Below, piece by piece: positions 1 to 15,000 of a stretch of DNA of 64,000 bases. Location of the stretch: assembly GCA_003415625.1 (NCBI GenBank), contig PYIU01000006.1, positions 2,852,001 through 2,916,000 on the forward strand, given 5' to 3'. The translations under genes and the position numbers were made by a program. The notes beneath the pieces were generated by a model. It had not been told where the DNA came from. It did no database searches and saw only the letters and a list, made by a program, of their open reading frames with translations. The stretch's first letter is position 1. Each line of letters starts with the position of its first letter. This DNA is from Aquanectria penicillioides (lineage: Eukaryota; Ascomycota; Sordariomycetes; Hypocreales; Nectriaceae).

Positions 1-2600
1 AGCTAAAAGAAACTTTAGAACTTAAAGAAATAAATATAACTTTAAAGCAATATTGCTTTAGCCCTTTTATAGCTTCTTTCCTTTAATTGCCTTAAGTAAG
101 ATTCTTTAGCTATAAGCTATATTAAAAAGGAAATTATATTAGTAAAATACTTTTTCTTTAAGCCTTAAATAAATAATTAAAATATTAAATCTATTATAAT
201 AAACCTTATAATATAATTATTAAATATAAACTAAATGCTATAAAATACTAAAGACTTAATATAAAATTATATTAAACTTTATAAATTAATTTATTTACTT
301 TTTAAAATTTAATTATAAAAAGCTTTTAATAGTAATAAATTTTTTATTAATTTCCTTAAAGTATATAATAAGCCCTTTTTAAAAGCCTTTACTATTATTA
401 TTAATATAAATATTATATTTAGGCATTTTTTATATTGCTTTTAATATATAATTGCTATTATTATTTTTAAATTAAATAAAATAATAGCTTAAAAATATAT
501 AATATTTAAATAAAAATCTATTTCCTTTTTTAATATAATAGGCAAAATAATAAAGTTAATAATAGCTTAATAAATAATAATAATAGCTAAAAATTTAAAT
601 ATACTTCTTAATAATTAAATAAAGAATAGACCTTAAAGGTCTATTAAGCTTACCTTTATAGTTATAGTAAAAGCAATATATATAATATAGGCCTATAGTA
701 AAATAGTATTATTTTTTTAATTAAACTTTACTATAGCCTTTAATTTAATTAATTATAAAAGGCTTATTACTACCTTTTATAATTAAAGCTATTTATAATA
801 ATTATTAATTTAGCTTTTTAACTATTTATTTAAATAATTAATATACCTTTAATTTAATAGTAAGTCCTTTAAACCTTATAGTATTAAAGCTAAAGTCTTA
901 TGAAAAATTGCTACTTTTTTTTATTTTCTTTATTTTATTTATATTAAGGCTTTATATAGCACTTAAAGAAGTCCTTAATATTATAATAATTAAATTTATT
1001 AATAATATAAATATATTTATATTTAAAAAAGATATAATAAAGATTTAGGCCTAACTTAAAGCTATATAAATAATATATATATCTTAAGCCTTTATTAATA
1101 GTATAACCTTTAAATCTATTAAAGCTTAACTTTTTTATTTCTTTTATTAATATTAAAGGCATTAAGTTTAATTAACTCTTATCTATAATATAATCTAGCT
1201 ATAAAAATTATATTATTTTCTTAAGTTATAGCTATATAAAAAGCTACTTTAAGGCCTATATATTTTTAAGCTTAAAGGAAAATTTAAGCATTAAAAGTAA
1301 GCCCTTACTGCCTTTATAGTAAGTATATAAAGAGTAAACCTTAAGGCTGCCTATATAATATATCTATATATAATTAAATCTATAATTGCTTATAGTATTA
1401 ATATATACTATTTTTTAATAAAAAAGGGCAATAATCTAAAAGGAATTATTAAAGCTTTATTTATTAAATAGACTTAAGCCCTTTATATTATTAAAGAAGG
1501 CTATAAAGTTACTTTAATTAAATTATTAAAAAATAAGCTTAAAATCCTTTTATTTAATATATATTTTAATAAATAATTTATTTAATTTTAAAGCTAGCTT
1601 TAAGCCTAAAGTATTAAAAAACTTATTTTTTTTATAATTATATTAATAATATATTAAATTTATTATTATTATTATAATAGCCTTTAATATAAATTAATAT
1701 AAAAATATAAAAAGTAGTTTATTAATTAGCTCTTTAATAGAAAATATAAAAAGAATTAAAAGTTAATTAAAAATTAAGTATTAATTAATTAAAGGTATTA
1801 ATAAAAATAAGCTAAATATAAGTCTTATAAATAGTATATAAATAATAGAATAAAAATAATTAAAATCTTTTTACTTTATATAAAGAAAAAAACTATTTAT
1901 TTATATAAAGAACTTAAAAAATATAAAAGCTTTTTATTTACTTAAATATAAATAAAATGCATTAAACTTTAGAAATTTCTTTTTTAAAAAAAGGTCCTTA
2001 AAGTAAATATACCTTAATATTAATGTAAAAATACTATTAAAACAATTAGCTATATTATACTATATTGCTTACTTTATTTAAGCTAAAAGGAAACTTTATT
2101 TAATTTACTTTATAACTTCTTTAAGCTTAAATAATATTTATTTAAAGCCTAAATTATATACTATTTTATTAAATAGCTAGCCTATTTATATATTATACTA
2201 TACTATAAGCTAGCTATTAAATTATATTTAGTTTAAAATATATTTATTTTTATATTGCCTTTACCTTTTAGTAATTCTTTTATTTAAGTGCTTTAATCCC
2301 TTTATTAAAAGAAAAGTTAATATATTTAAAAAAACCCTTTTTAAAAAGAAGAAAAAACTAATCTATTATATAAATAATATACTAAAGCCTGCCTTTTTAA
2401 TAGCTAAATCCCTACTTTAGCTTTATTTTAGTTTTAAACTTTATTTTTATTTATTATTATATTTAATCTATACTTATTTATTTTAATAACTTTATTTACT
2501 TTAAGTTTATATTTTCCTTAAAAGATATAAAATTTATTTTATTCTCTTTATTATTTTTCTTACTATCTTTCTTTTTATCTTTAAGCCCTTTTTACTTTAA
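1..2600 (+). pseudogene. LINE ORF2 remnant: reverse transcriptase and C-terminal zinc finger region (copy A)
   Basis: In life this frame would encode the ORF2 polyprotein that nicks DNA and reverse transcribes the element's RNA at the nick. The RT active-site block lies opposite the open frame at 944-1162; sense translation there gives a decayed F-x-D-D-I-N box with Asp codons turned to Asn. Near 1270-1560 the translation matches the post-RT domain of fungal Tad elements, for example the readable stretch NNLKGIIKALFIK. At about 1930-2130 a IKLRNFFFKKR-type stretch matches the conserved segment before the Cys/His cluster, whose Cys codons are mostly lost. Stops are frequent and sit at Gln/Trp positions. 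The start is outside the window and the 3' limit is approximate. Confidence 0.7.
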
Positions 2601-4003
2601 TCTTCTTTTAGCTTTATTTAAGCTTAAGCTATTACTTAAAAAGCTATATTAAACTTTAGTCTTTATTACTAATATTAGCTAATATAAATCTATATTAAGA
2701 CTAATTCTATTTATTGCTATTATTACTTTTTAGTATTATCTATCTTTAAGTAGCCTTAGCCCCTTTAATTAAAAAAGGCAATATAGCTATTAAGCTTTTA
2801 AAAGCTATAGCTATATAATTAACTCTATTAATTAGCTTATAGAGCTAATTAATATTAAAACCTATAATTAAAACTATAAGTATAGCTTAAAAGTATATTT
2901 AAATTACCCTCCTTTTAGCTTAAGTAGCCTTAGCCTTTAATTGCTAAAGCTTCTTTTTTTATAATCTATATTAGTAATATACCTATAGTAAAACTAAATT
3001 AAGCTATACTTATTATAGCTATTCCCTTTTATAAAGCTACTATTAATATATAGGCATTAGCCTCTATTAAATATAGCAATAATTTATATAGCTTATATAT
3101 ATAGATATAAGCTATATAGCTATTAGCCTTAATATTTATTAATAGTTAGTCCTTTTTAGCTATAAAGAATAAAAAGAGAAAGATTATATATTAGCTTAAT
3201 TTTAGTATAAACTATCTTTTCTATCTTTTATTATTTATATAATATATATAGAATAGAGTAGATTCTATACTGCCCTTAAGGTTAGTATAGCACCCCTTAC
3301 CTTAATGCAGCTAGCTTAATATTTTAATATCTATTAATATTAGTATAAAATGCTATCTATAAATATATTAAGTATATACTATTATTATTATTTATTATTA
3401 TAATTATAATTATAGTTATAATTATTATTATTATTATTATAGTTATTATTTTTAGCTATATATAATTAATATAGAATAATAATAAAAATAGCAATTAGTA
3501 TTTATATAAATTAAATATTTTATATAAGCAATATATTAATAAAGTGTATACTTAAAGGTAATAAAAAAGCTTTTATAAAGGTATATAAAAAAAGAAAAAA
3601 AGAAAAGAAAATAAATATATTAATAAAGATTAAAAAATAATAATAGTAATACTTAAATAGCTAATAGCTAGCTAGCTACTAGCTAGCATTAGATTAATGC
3701 CTTACTTTTTATAATAGTCCTATAGTATAGATAATTTAGGCCTATTATAGGCCTTACTTTTACCTTACTTATTAATCTTATAATTAGGCAAATAGAATAT
3801 TTTAGTAATAGCACTAAATTAATTCCTAATTTAATGCTTTTCTATAGAGGACCTATATTAAATCTAATATTATATTAAATAAAGGTTTTTATTCTATTAG
3901 TATAGTTTTTTTCTTTATTTATATAGTATAGAAGCATTATCTACCTTATAGGTCTATAGAGTATTAATAAATAAAATAAAATAAATAAGGAAAATATAAA
4001 CTT
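1..4003 (+). mobile_element. LINE copy A (Tad1-like non-LTR retrotransposon), cut by window edge
   Basis: This is the 3' two-thirds of a non-LTR retrotransposon read on the plus strand; its 5' end lies outside the window. It carries decayed reverse transcriptase (about 300-1200), a long C-terminal region with a cysteine-rich end (to about 2600), and a 3' UTR. The UTR holds an ATT/TTA microsatellite (about 3380-3460) and a ~520 bp conserved tail (about 3480-3985), and ends in an AATA/AAATA tract. The same tail ends copies C, E, F and G, which fixes the 3' end. Family assignment comes from the EN-RT-zinc-finger order read in the sister copies. Copy B on the other strand starts right after the A+T tail, so A probably jumped into B; the rest of B would be left of the window. 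Confidence 0.8.
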
Positions 4004-7000
4004 AAAGTAAATAGTATTGCTAAAATAAATAAATATAAATTAAGTATAGTAATAAATACAAATTAAATTTAAAATAAAAATAAAATAAAGATCTAGCTAT
4101 TAAAAAGGGCAGGCTTTAATATATTATTTATAATATAGGCTGGTTTTTTCTCTTTTTTAAAGGGAGTTTTTTTTAAATATATTAACTTCCCTTTTAATAA
4201 AAGGGTTAAAGCACTTAAATAAAAGAGTTAATAAAAGGTAAAAATAATATAAAAATAAATATATTTTAAACTAAATATAGCTTAATAGCTAGCTTATAAT
4301 ATACTATAATATATAAATAGACTAATTATTTAATAAAATAATATATAGTTTAAGCTTTAAATAGATATTACTTAAGGTTAAAAAGATTATAAAATAGATT
4401 AAATAAAGATTCCTTTTAGCTTAAATAAAGTAAATAGTATAATATAATATAGTTAATTATTTTAATAGTATCTTTATATTAATATTAAAGTATACTTACT
4501 TTAAGGACTTTTCTTTAAAAAAGGAATCCTTAAAGCCTAATATATTTTATTTATATTTAAATAAATAAAAAGCTTTTATACTTTTTAAGTTCTTTATATA
4601 AGTAAATAGTTTATTTTTTTTATATAAAGTAAAAAGACTTTAATTACTTATATTTTATTATTTATATAATATTTATAAAACTTATATTTAGCTTATTTTT
4701 ATTAATACCTTTAATTAATTAATATTTAATTTTTAATTAACTTTTAGTTCTTTTTATATTCTTTATTAAAAAGCTAATTAATTAACTATTCTTTATATTT
4801 TTATATTAATTTATATTAAGGGCTATTATAATAATAATAATAAATTTACTATATTATTAATATAGCTATAAAAAACTTTTTTTTTTAATACCTTAAGCTT
4901 AAAGCTAGCCTTAAAATTAAGTAAATTATTTATTAAAGTATATATTAAATAAAAGGGTTTTAAGCTTACTTTTTAGCAATTAAATTAAAATAGCCTTATA
5001 GCCTCCCTTTATAATATAAAGGGCTTAAGTCTATTTAATAAATAAGGCTTTAGCAATCCCTTTTAAATTTTTATTCCTTTTTATTAAAAAATAATATATA
5101 TTAATACTATAAATAATTATAAACTTAATTATATATATATATATTATATAAATAGCCTTAAGGTTTACTTTTTATATATTTACTATAAAGGCAATAAGGG
5201 CCTGCCTTTAGCGCTTAAGTTTTCTTTTAAGCTTAAAGATATATAGGCCCTAAAGTAGCTTTTTATATAGCTATAACTTAAAAAAATAGTATAATTTTTA
5301 TAGTTAAATTATATTATAGATAAAGATTAATTAAATTTAATACCTTTAGTATTAATAAAAAAAATAAAAAAATTAAGCTTTAATAGATTTAAAGGTTATA
5401 CTATTAATAAAGGCCTATAATATATATACTATTTATATAGCTTTAAGTTAAGCTTAAGTCTTTATTATATTTTTTTTAAATATAAATATATTTATATTAT
5501 TAATAAATTTAATTATTATAATTTTAAAAACTTTTTAAAGTACTATATAAAGCCTTAATATAAATAAAATAAAGAGAATAAAGAAAAGTAGTAATTTTTA
5601 TAGAACTTTTATTTTAATACTATAGGGTTTAAAAAACTTATTATTAAACTAAAGGTATATTAAATATTTAAATAAATAGCTAAAATACTAAATTAATAAT
5701 TACTATAAATAGCCTTAATTATAAAGAGTAGTAATAAGCCTTTTATAGTTAATTAAATTAAAGGCTATAGTAAAGTTTAATTAAAAAAATAATACTATTT
5801 TATTATAGGCCTATATTATATATATTACTTTTATTATAATTATAAAGGCTAGCTTAATAGACCTTTAAGGTTTATTTTCTATTTAACTATTAAAAAGTAT
5901 ATTTAAGTTTTTAGCTATTAATATTATTTATTAAGCTATTATTAACTTTATTATTTTATTAATAATATTAAAGAAAAAAATAAATCTTTATTTAAATACT
6001 ATATATTTTTAGGCTATTATTTTATTAAGTTTAAAGATAATTATAGTAATTATATAATAAAAGCAATAAAAAAATGCTTAAATATAATACTTATATTAAT
6101 AATAGTAATAAAGGCTTTTAAAAAGGGCTTATTATATACTTTAAGGAAGTTAATAAAAAATCTATTACTATTAAAAGCTTTTTATAATTAAATTTTAAAA
6201 AGTAAATAGGCTAATTTATAGAGTTTAATATAGTTTTATATTAAGTTTTTAGCATTTTATAGTATTTAGTTTATATTTAATAGTTATATTATAAAGTTTA
6301 TTATAATAAATTTAATATTTTAATTATTTATTTAAAGCTTAAAGAAAAAACATTTTATTAATATAATTACTTTTTTAATATAGCTTATAGTTAAGGAATC
6401 TTACTTAAGGCAATTAAAAGAAAAAAGCTATAAAGGGGCTAAAGCAATACTACTTTAAAATTATACTTATCTCTTTAAGTTTTAAAGTTTCTTTTAGCTA
6501 TTAATACCTTTCTTTATTTTAGCTTTAAATAAGGTATTATATTAAGCTATATATTTAGCCTTAATTATATAAGCCTTTTGCTTATTATTTACTTTTTGCA
6601 GTTTTAGCTAATTAATTATTATACTATTATATTATATATATTTTTATGCTTATTTAAGTTAATAAATAGCCTTTATAATAAATTAATTCTATTAATTATT
6701 ACAATTAGGCTTAAATTGCCTTTATATTAAAATAGTATATTAAGCAATTTAATATAATCTTTAAGTTAGCTATTTAATTGCCTCTTTTAGCTATTATATA
6801 AAGGTTATCTTACTTAAAGTTTAATAAAAAGTAATTTATACTTTAAGTTTAGCCTTTTTAAGGTTTATTATATATTAATTAAATACTATAAATTAAAGAT
6901 TTAATAAAAAAAAGAGCAATATATCTATAAAGAATTTAATATATATTTACTATAAAATATAATTAAAGCTATTTAAATTATAATTAAAACTTAAATAAAT

Positions 7001-7585
7001 AATATAGCTATTTTTTAAGGCTTAAGCTAAATTAAAAGTGCTATTTTTAGTATTACTTACTTTTTAAGTTATAATTCTATAAAGGGTTATTAAAGCTATA
7101 TTTAATTATTGCATTTTTATTAAAAAAGTTAGGCTATATAAAGTAGTTTTATTATAGCAGTTTTATATTAAATAATATAGATTAAAGTCTTTAATTATAA
7201 TTATCTTAAGGGCTAAAATAAGGCTAATTAAGGTATATATTGCCCTTAAGTCTTTTTTATCTTTTAAAAGGTTATATATTATAATTATTTTTATATAATA
7301 ATATTTAAAATTAACTTTAATTTAATTTTCTTTTATTTAATAGATTTAAGTCTTTAGTCTATATTATTTATATCTATAAAGAGCTATATAGCTTAAGTAA
7401 TAGATTATAATATAGTTTAAGTTTTTAAAGTTTATTAAAGTATTAATCTTTTAGTTTTTAGCTAATTTTAAAAATGCAATTATATTATATTTATTATAAA
7501 TATATAATATTTAATAGATTAATTTAAGGCAATAATATATATTTTTAAATAAAATCTATATTAATTAAATATAAATAAAAAGATT
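4004..7585 (-). pseudogene. LINE ORF2 remnant (copy B)
   Basis: This is the decayed endonuclease/reverse transcriptase frame, read right to left. The RT catalytic box lies around 5475-5510 on the minus strand, placed by alignment to copy C. The APE-type endonuclease region lies at roughly 6800-7585. The 3' end of the frame is lost at the junction with copy A. Stops occur every few codons. The limits are transferred from the endonuclease and RT landmarks of copies C and E, so they may be off by ~100 bp. Confidence 0.6.
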
Positions 7586-8482
7586 AATTTAATAAATAAT
7601 AGCAATAAAGTATAAGCATTAAAAAAAGGGAAAATATTAAATAAAGTATAATACTATTTATTTATAAAGCTTAAAGGTTAATTAACTCTTTTAATAAAAA
7701 GAGAAGCTATAAAAAAAGAGTTTTTAAGAAAGCTATTTTATTATATATAAAAGATATTTTACTATATTAAAGTGCATTTTTTATATTTTATTAATTATTT
7801 ATAATATTCTTTTTTTATATAGATTTAATGCTTTTTTATTATAAAATAAATATAGCTTTAAGCTAAATAATCCCTATAGTATAGAGTATAGTAATAAAGA
7901 ATTTCTCCCTTTTTAATAAAGTAATTATTATATATTAAGCTACTATATTAGCTATAGATTAAAGTAAATTAATAGTTTTTTATAATATAACTATATTTAT
8001 AGTATTAAAAGCATTAAATAAGTTTTAATTCTTTATTAAAGGGTTTATAATTATAAAGTTTAATATTAAAAAGTAGCCTATTATTATATAGGCTATTAGC
8101 TTTTTTAATAGATAAAATATAAAGAATTAAATTTATTTTTATTATAATACTATTATAAACTTAAGTAGGCTTTACTTTATTAATCCTTAAGGTATTAATA
8201 TTATTAATAGTTTTAATAAGTTTATTTATATTATTAAAAATACATTTAATTTAAATTCTTTTTACTAAAATAATAAAGATAAAAAAGTAAAAAAAGTATT
8301 ATTTTTAAATATAATAGCTATTTATTCTTTTTTATAAAAGGCTTTAATCTATTTTAAAATAAAAAAAATAAAAATTATATCTTTATTAAAAAGGCAATAT
8401 ATTATAATTATATAGAAATTACTATAAGCTTAATTTACTATTTATATAATTTCTATTAAAATATTATTTTTAATATTTTTAA
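4004..8482 (-). mobile_element. LINE copy B, main part (minus strand)
   Basis: This is the same LINE as copy A on the opposite strand. It lacks its last ~1.4 kb (3' UTR), where copy A abuts. Its 5' direction is interrupted at about 8482 by the A+T tail of copy C and resumes at 15076. The sequences flanking C (about 8460-8482 and 15080-15105) are mutated versions of the same ~15-20 bp A/T stretch, as expected for a LINE target-site duplication. B is therefore older than C. It is heavily RIP-mutated, more than C: the ATG opening the antisense frame seen in other copies is ATA here at about 5340. Confidence 0.8.
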
Positions 8483-9023
8483 AAATATTTATTTATTAAT
8501 ACTCTATAGATCTATAAAGTAAATAATACTTCTATACTATATAAATAAAGGAAAAAACTATATTAATAGAATAAAAACCTTTATTTAATATAATATTAAA
8601 CTTAATATAAGTCCCCTATAGAGAAGTATTAAATTAAAAGTTAATTTAATACTATTACTAAAATATTTTATTTACTTAATTATAGAGTTAATAAGTAAAG
8701 TAAAAGTAAAGCCTATAATAGGCCTAAATTGCCTATACTATAGGCCTATTATAAAAAGTAGGGCACTATTTTAATGCTATTAGCTAGCAGTTAGCTAGCT
8801 ATTAGCTATTTAAATGCTATTATTATTATTTTTTAATCTTTATAAATGCATTTAATTCCTTTTCTTTTTTTCTTTTTTTATATACCTTTATAAAAGCTTT
8901 CTATTGCCTTTAAGTATATACTTTATTAATGCATTATTTATATAAAATACCTAATTTATATAAGCATTAATTGCTATTTCTATTGCTATTTTATATTAAT
9001 TATATATAGCTAAAAATAATAAC

Positions 9024-9066
<43 letters not shown>

Positions 9067-12000
9067 GCAATATATATTTAATATAGCTATAAATAGCATT
9101 CTTACTAATATTAATAAATACTAAAATGCTAAACTAATTGCATTAAAGTAAAGGGTACTATATTAACTCTAAAAGCAATATAGAATTTACTTTATTCTAT
9201 ATATATTATATAAATAGCAAAAGATAAAAAGAATAGTCTATATTAAAACTAAGCTAATATATAGTTTCTATTCTTTATAGCTATAAAAAACTAACTATTA
9301 ATAAATACTAAAGCTAATAGCTATATAGCTTATACCTATATATATAAGCTATATAAGCTATTACTATACTTAATAAAGGCTAATGCCTATATACTAATAG
9401 TAGCTTTATAAAAAGAAATAGCTATAATAAGTATAGCTTAATTTAGTTTTACTATAAATATAATGCTAATATAAATTATAGAAGAAAAAGCTTTAGCAAT
9501 TAAAGGCTAAAGCTACTTAAGCTAAAAGAAAGGCAATTTAAGCGCACTTTTAAGCTATATTTATAGTCCTAACTATAGATCTTAATGCTAATTAGCTCTA
9601 TAAGCTAATTAATAGAGTTAACTATATAGCTATAGCTCTTAAGAGCTTAATAGCTATATTGCCTTTTTTAATTAAGGGGGCTAAAGCTACTTAAAGATAG
9701 ATAGTGCCTAAAAGTAATAGTAGTAATAAATAGTATTAATTTTAATATAGATTTATATTAGCTAATATTAATAATAAAGACTAAAGTTTAATATAACTCT
9801 TTAAGCAATAGCTTAAGCTTAAGTAAAGCTAAAAGGGGATTAAAGTAAAAGGGGCTTAAAGATAAAGAAAATAAAGAAAAGAATAGTAAAAAAAAGAATA
9901 AAAAGAGAAATAATAAAAAGAATAAAATAGATTTTATATCTTCTAAAGAGAATATAAATTTAAAGTAAATAATATTATTAAAATAAATAGATATAAATTA
10001 AGTATAGTAATAAATAAAAGTAAAGTTTAAATAGAGCTAAAATAAAGATCTAGCTATTAAAGGGGGCAAGCTTTAATATATTATTTATATAATAGGCTAG
10101 TTTTTTCCCTTTTTTAAAGGGGGTTTTTTTAGGTATATTAACTTCCTTTTTAATAAAAGGATTAAAGCACTTAAGTAAAAGAGTTACTAAAAAGTAAAGA
10201 TAATATAAAAATAAATATATTTTAAATTAAATATAGCTTAATAGCTAGCTTATAGTATAGTATAATATATAAATAGACTAATTATTTAATAAAGTAATAT
10301 ATAATTTAGGCTTTAAATAAATATTACTTAAGCTTAAAGAGATTATAAAGTAAATTAAATAAAGTTTCTTTTTAGCTTAAATAAAGCAGGCAATATAGTA
10401 TAATATAGCTAATTATTTTAATAGTATTTTTATATTAATATTAAGGTATATTTATCTTAAGGACCTTTCTTTAAAAAAGAAAACCCTAAAGTTTAATGCA
10501 TTTTATTTACATTTAGGTAAGTAAAAAGCTTTTATACTTTTTAAGTCCTTTATATAAATAAATAATCTTCTTCTTTATATAAAGTAAAAAGATTTTAGCT
10601 ATCTTTATTTTATTATTAATATATTATTTATAAAACTTATATTTAGCTTATTTCTATTAATGCCTTTAGTTAATTAATATTTAATTTTTAATTAACTTTT
10701 AATCTTTTTTATATTCTTTATTAAAAAGCTAATTAATAAATTATTTTTTATATTTTTATATTAATTTATACTAAAAGCTATTATAATAATAATAATAGAT
10801 TTAATATATTATTAATATAATTATAAAAAAATAAATCTTTTAATGCTTTAAATTTAAAGCTAGCCTTAAAATTAAATAAATTATTTATTAAAGTATATAT
10901 TTAATAAAAGGATTTTAAGCTTATTTTTTAATAATTTAATTAAAATAGCTTTATAGCCTTTTTTAATAGTATAAAGAGCTTAAGTCTATTTAATTAATAG
11001 AGCTTTAGCAATCCCTTTTAGATTACTGCCCCTTTTTATTAAGGAATAGTATATATTAGCGCTATAAGCAATTATAGATTTAATTATATATATATATATT
11101 ATATAGGCAGCCTTAAGGTTTACTCTCTATATACTTACTATAAGGGCAATAAGGGCCTGCTTTTAGCGCTTAAGTTTTCCCTTTAGCTTAAAGATATATA
11201 GGCCCTAAAGTAATTTTCTATATAGCTATAATTTAAGAAAATAGTATAATTTCTATAATTAAATTATATTATAAATAAAGATTAATTAAATTTAATGCCT
11301 TTAGTATTAATAGAAGAAATAAAGGAGTTAGGCCTTAATAAATTTAAAGGTTATATTATTAATAAAGGCTTAAAATATATATATTATTTATATAATTTTA
11401 AGTTAAGCTTAAGTCTTTATTATATCTTTTTTAAATATAAGTATATTTATATTATTAGTAAATTTAATTACTATAATTTTAAGGACTTTATTAAGTATTA
11501 TATAAAGCCTTAATATAAATAAAATAAAAAGAATAAAAAAAAGCAATAATCCCTATAGAACTTTAGCTTTAATGCTATAGGGTTTAAAGAACTTACTATT
11601 AAACTAAAAGTATATTAAATGCTTAAATAAATAGCTAAAAAGCTAAACTAATAATTATTATAAATAGCCTTAATTATAAAAAGTAGTAATAAGCCTTTTA
11701 TAGTTAATTAAATTAAAGGCTATTATAAAGTTTAATTAAAAAAGCAATACTATTTTACTATAGGCCTATACTATATATATTACTTTTACTATAACTATAA
11801 GGATAAGCTTAATAGACCTTTAAGGCCTATTTTTTATTTAACTATTAAAAAGTATATTTAAATTTTTAGCTATTACTATTATTTATTAAACTATTATTAA
11901 TTCTATTACTTTACTAATAATATTAAAAAAGAAAATAAATCTTTATTTAAATACTATATATTTTTAGGCTATTATTTTATTTAATTTAAAAATAATAATA

Positions 12001-15000
12001 GCAATTATATAGTAAAAGCAATATAAAAAGTGCCTAAATATAATGCTTATATTAATAATTGTAATAAAGGCTTTTAAAAAGGGCTTACTATATACTTTAA
12101 GGAAGCTAATAGAAAATCTATTACTATTAAAAGCTTTTTATAACTAAATTTTAAAGAGTAAGTATATTAATTTATAGAGTTTAATACAATTTTATATTAA
12201 ATCCTTAGCATTTTATAGCATTTAGTTTATACCTATAGATTATATTATAAAGTCTATTATAATAGATTTAATATCTTAATTATTTACTTAAAGTTTAAAG
12301 AAAAAGCATTTTATTAATATAGTTGCCTTTTTAATATAGCTTATAGCTAAAGAATCTTACTTAAGGCAATTAAAAGAAAGGAGCTATAGTAAGGCTAAGG
12401 CAATATTACTTTAAAGTTATATCTATCTTTTTAAATTCTAAAGTTTCTTTTAGCTGCCTATATCTTTTTTTATTTTAGCTTTAAATAAAGTATTGCATTA
12501 AGCCATTTATTTAGCCTTAATTATATAAGCCTTTTGCTTATTGCCTACTTTTTATAGTTCTAGCTAATTAGCTACTATACTATTATATTATATATATCTT
12601 TATACTTATTTAAATTAGCAAATAGCCTTTATAGTAAGCTAATTCTATTAATTATTGCAGTTAGGCCTAAATTACCTTTATATTAAAGTAATATACTAAG
12701 CAATTTAATATAGTCCTTAAGTTAGCTATTTAATTGCCTATTTTAACTATTATATAAAGATTATTTTATTAAAAGTCTAGCAAAAAGTAATTTATACTTT
12801 AAGTTTAATCTTCTTAAGGTTTATTATATATTAATTAAATACTATAAGGTAAAGGTTTAATAAAAAGAAAAGCAGTATATTTATAAAGGGCCTAATATAT
12901 ATTTACTATAAAATATAGTTAAAGCTATTTAAATTATAATTAAAGCCTAAATAAATAGTATAGCTATTCTTTAAGGCCTAAATTAAATTAAGAATACTAT
13001 TTTTAGCATTACTTATTTCTTAAATTACTATTCTATAGGGGGTTATTAAAGCTATATTTAGCTATTGCATCTCTATTAAAAAGGTTAAGCTATATAAAGT
13101 AGTTTTACTATAGCAATTTTAAATTAAGTAATATAAATTAAAGTCTTTAACTATAATTATTTAAGGAGCTAAAGTAAGGCTAGCTAAAGTATATATTGCT
13201 CTTAAGTTTCCCTTACCTTTTAAAAAATTATATATTATAATTATTTTTATATAGCAATAATTAAAATTAATACTAGCTTAATCTTCTTTAGCCTAATAGA
13301 TTTAAATTTTTAATTTATATTATTTATATATATAAAGAGCTATATAGCTTAAGTAATAGATTATAGTATAGTTTAATCTTTTAGGGTTTATTAAAGCATT
13401 AATCCCTTAATTTTTAGCTAATTTTAAAAGTATAATTATATTATATCTATTATAAGTATATAATGCCTAATAGATTAACTTAAAGCAATAATATATATTT
13501 TAAAATAGAATTTATATTAATTAAATATAAATAAAGGGATTAATTTAATAAATAGTAGTAATAAAATATAAGCACTAAAGAAAAGAAAAGCATTAAATAA
13601 AGTATAGTATTATTTATTTATAGAATCTAAAAGTTAGCTAACTCTTTTAATAGAGAAAAGAGCTATAAAGGGAGGGTTCCTAAAGAAGCTATTTTATTAT
13701 ATATAAAGGATATTTTACTATATTAAAGTGCATTCTTTATATTTTATTAATTATTTATAGTATCTTTCTTTTATATAGATTTAATACTTTTTTACTATAA
13801 AATAGATATAGCTTTAGGCTAAATAGTTTTTATAGCATAAAGTATAGCAATAAAGGATTTCTCCCTTTTTAATAAAGCAATTATTATATATTAAGCTATT
13901 ATATTAGCTATAAATTAAAATAAATTAATAGTTTTTTATAATATAGCTATATTTATAGCATTAAAAGCATTAAATAGATTTTAGTTCTTTATTAAAAAGT
14001 TTATAATTATAAAGTTTAGCATTAAAAAATAGCCTATTATTATATAGACTATTAGCTTTTTTAATTAATAAAATATAAAAAATTAAGTTTATTTTTATTA
14101 TAATGCTATTTTAGGCCTAAATAGACTTTACCTTATTAACTCTTAAAGTATTAGCATTATTAATAATTTTAATAAATTTATTTATATTATTAAGAATAGA
14201 TTTAACTTAAATTCCCTTTATTAAAATAGTAAAGATTAAAGAAGCTAAAAGGGCATTATTTTTAAATGCAATAGCTATTTATTCTTTTTTATAAAAGGCT
14301 TTAGCTTATTTTAAGGTAAAAAAGGTAAAAACTATATTTTTATTAAAGAGGCAATATACTATAACTATATAGAAGTTACTATAGGCTTAGTTTATTATTT
14401 ATATAGTTTCTATTAAAATATAGTTTTTAATATCCTTAAGGGTATCTTTAGTATAAATAATAACTTTATACTTAATATAGCTATATATTATATATTTATT
14501 AATTTTAGTATTTATAAATATAAGGCTATATAAAAGAACTAATATATAAAACTATTGCATTAGCTAAAAAAAAAAGGGGCCTAAATTAGCTAAAATAGCT
14601 ATTATTACTATAGTAATAGTAGTTATTATAGTAGTAGTAATTTTATTAATAAATCTCTCTTTAGGGGTTATATTAGTCTTAAAGGGAAGGCAAAAGTGCA
14701 TCTTATATATATTAATATAGGTTTAAAATACCTTTTAAACCACTTTAAGGAAGTAAAATAAAATAATCTTAATAATAGCTTTATAGGCTTTTTTATCTTT
14801 ATTAATTATAAGGCTTCTACTAGCTTCTATTGCTTTATCTATTTTAGGCATACTGCTATATTGGCTAGCAATAAAAAGGGGATTATATTAGCTATTTTTA
14901 ATGCTATATCTTTTTAAATTAATAACTATTAAAAGGGCTATAGTATTAGCGCTATACTCCTAATGCGCTATTATATCTAGGGGTAGTCTAGCATAAGGAA

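Noticed and set aside
11295..11513. A 72-codon frame starting M-P-L-[VI]-L-I, conserved at 944-1162, 11295-11513, 31866-32084 and 54011-54229 (with ATA starts at about 5340 and 18704), which looks like a small conserved gene.
   Set aside because: It lies antisense to the LINE reverse transcriptase and overlaps the catalytic F-x-D-D block and the Pro-Gln-Gly-Ser region. Conservation is due to the sense RT and to copying of the element. The frame remains open because RIP stops form mainly in the other frames.
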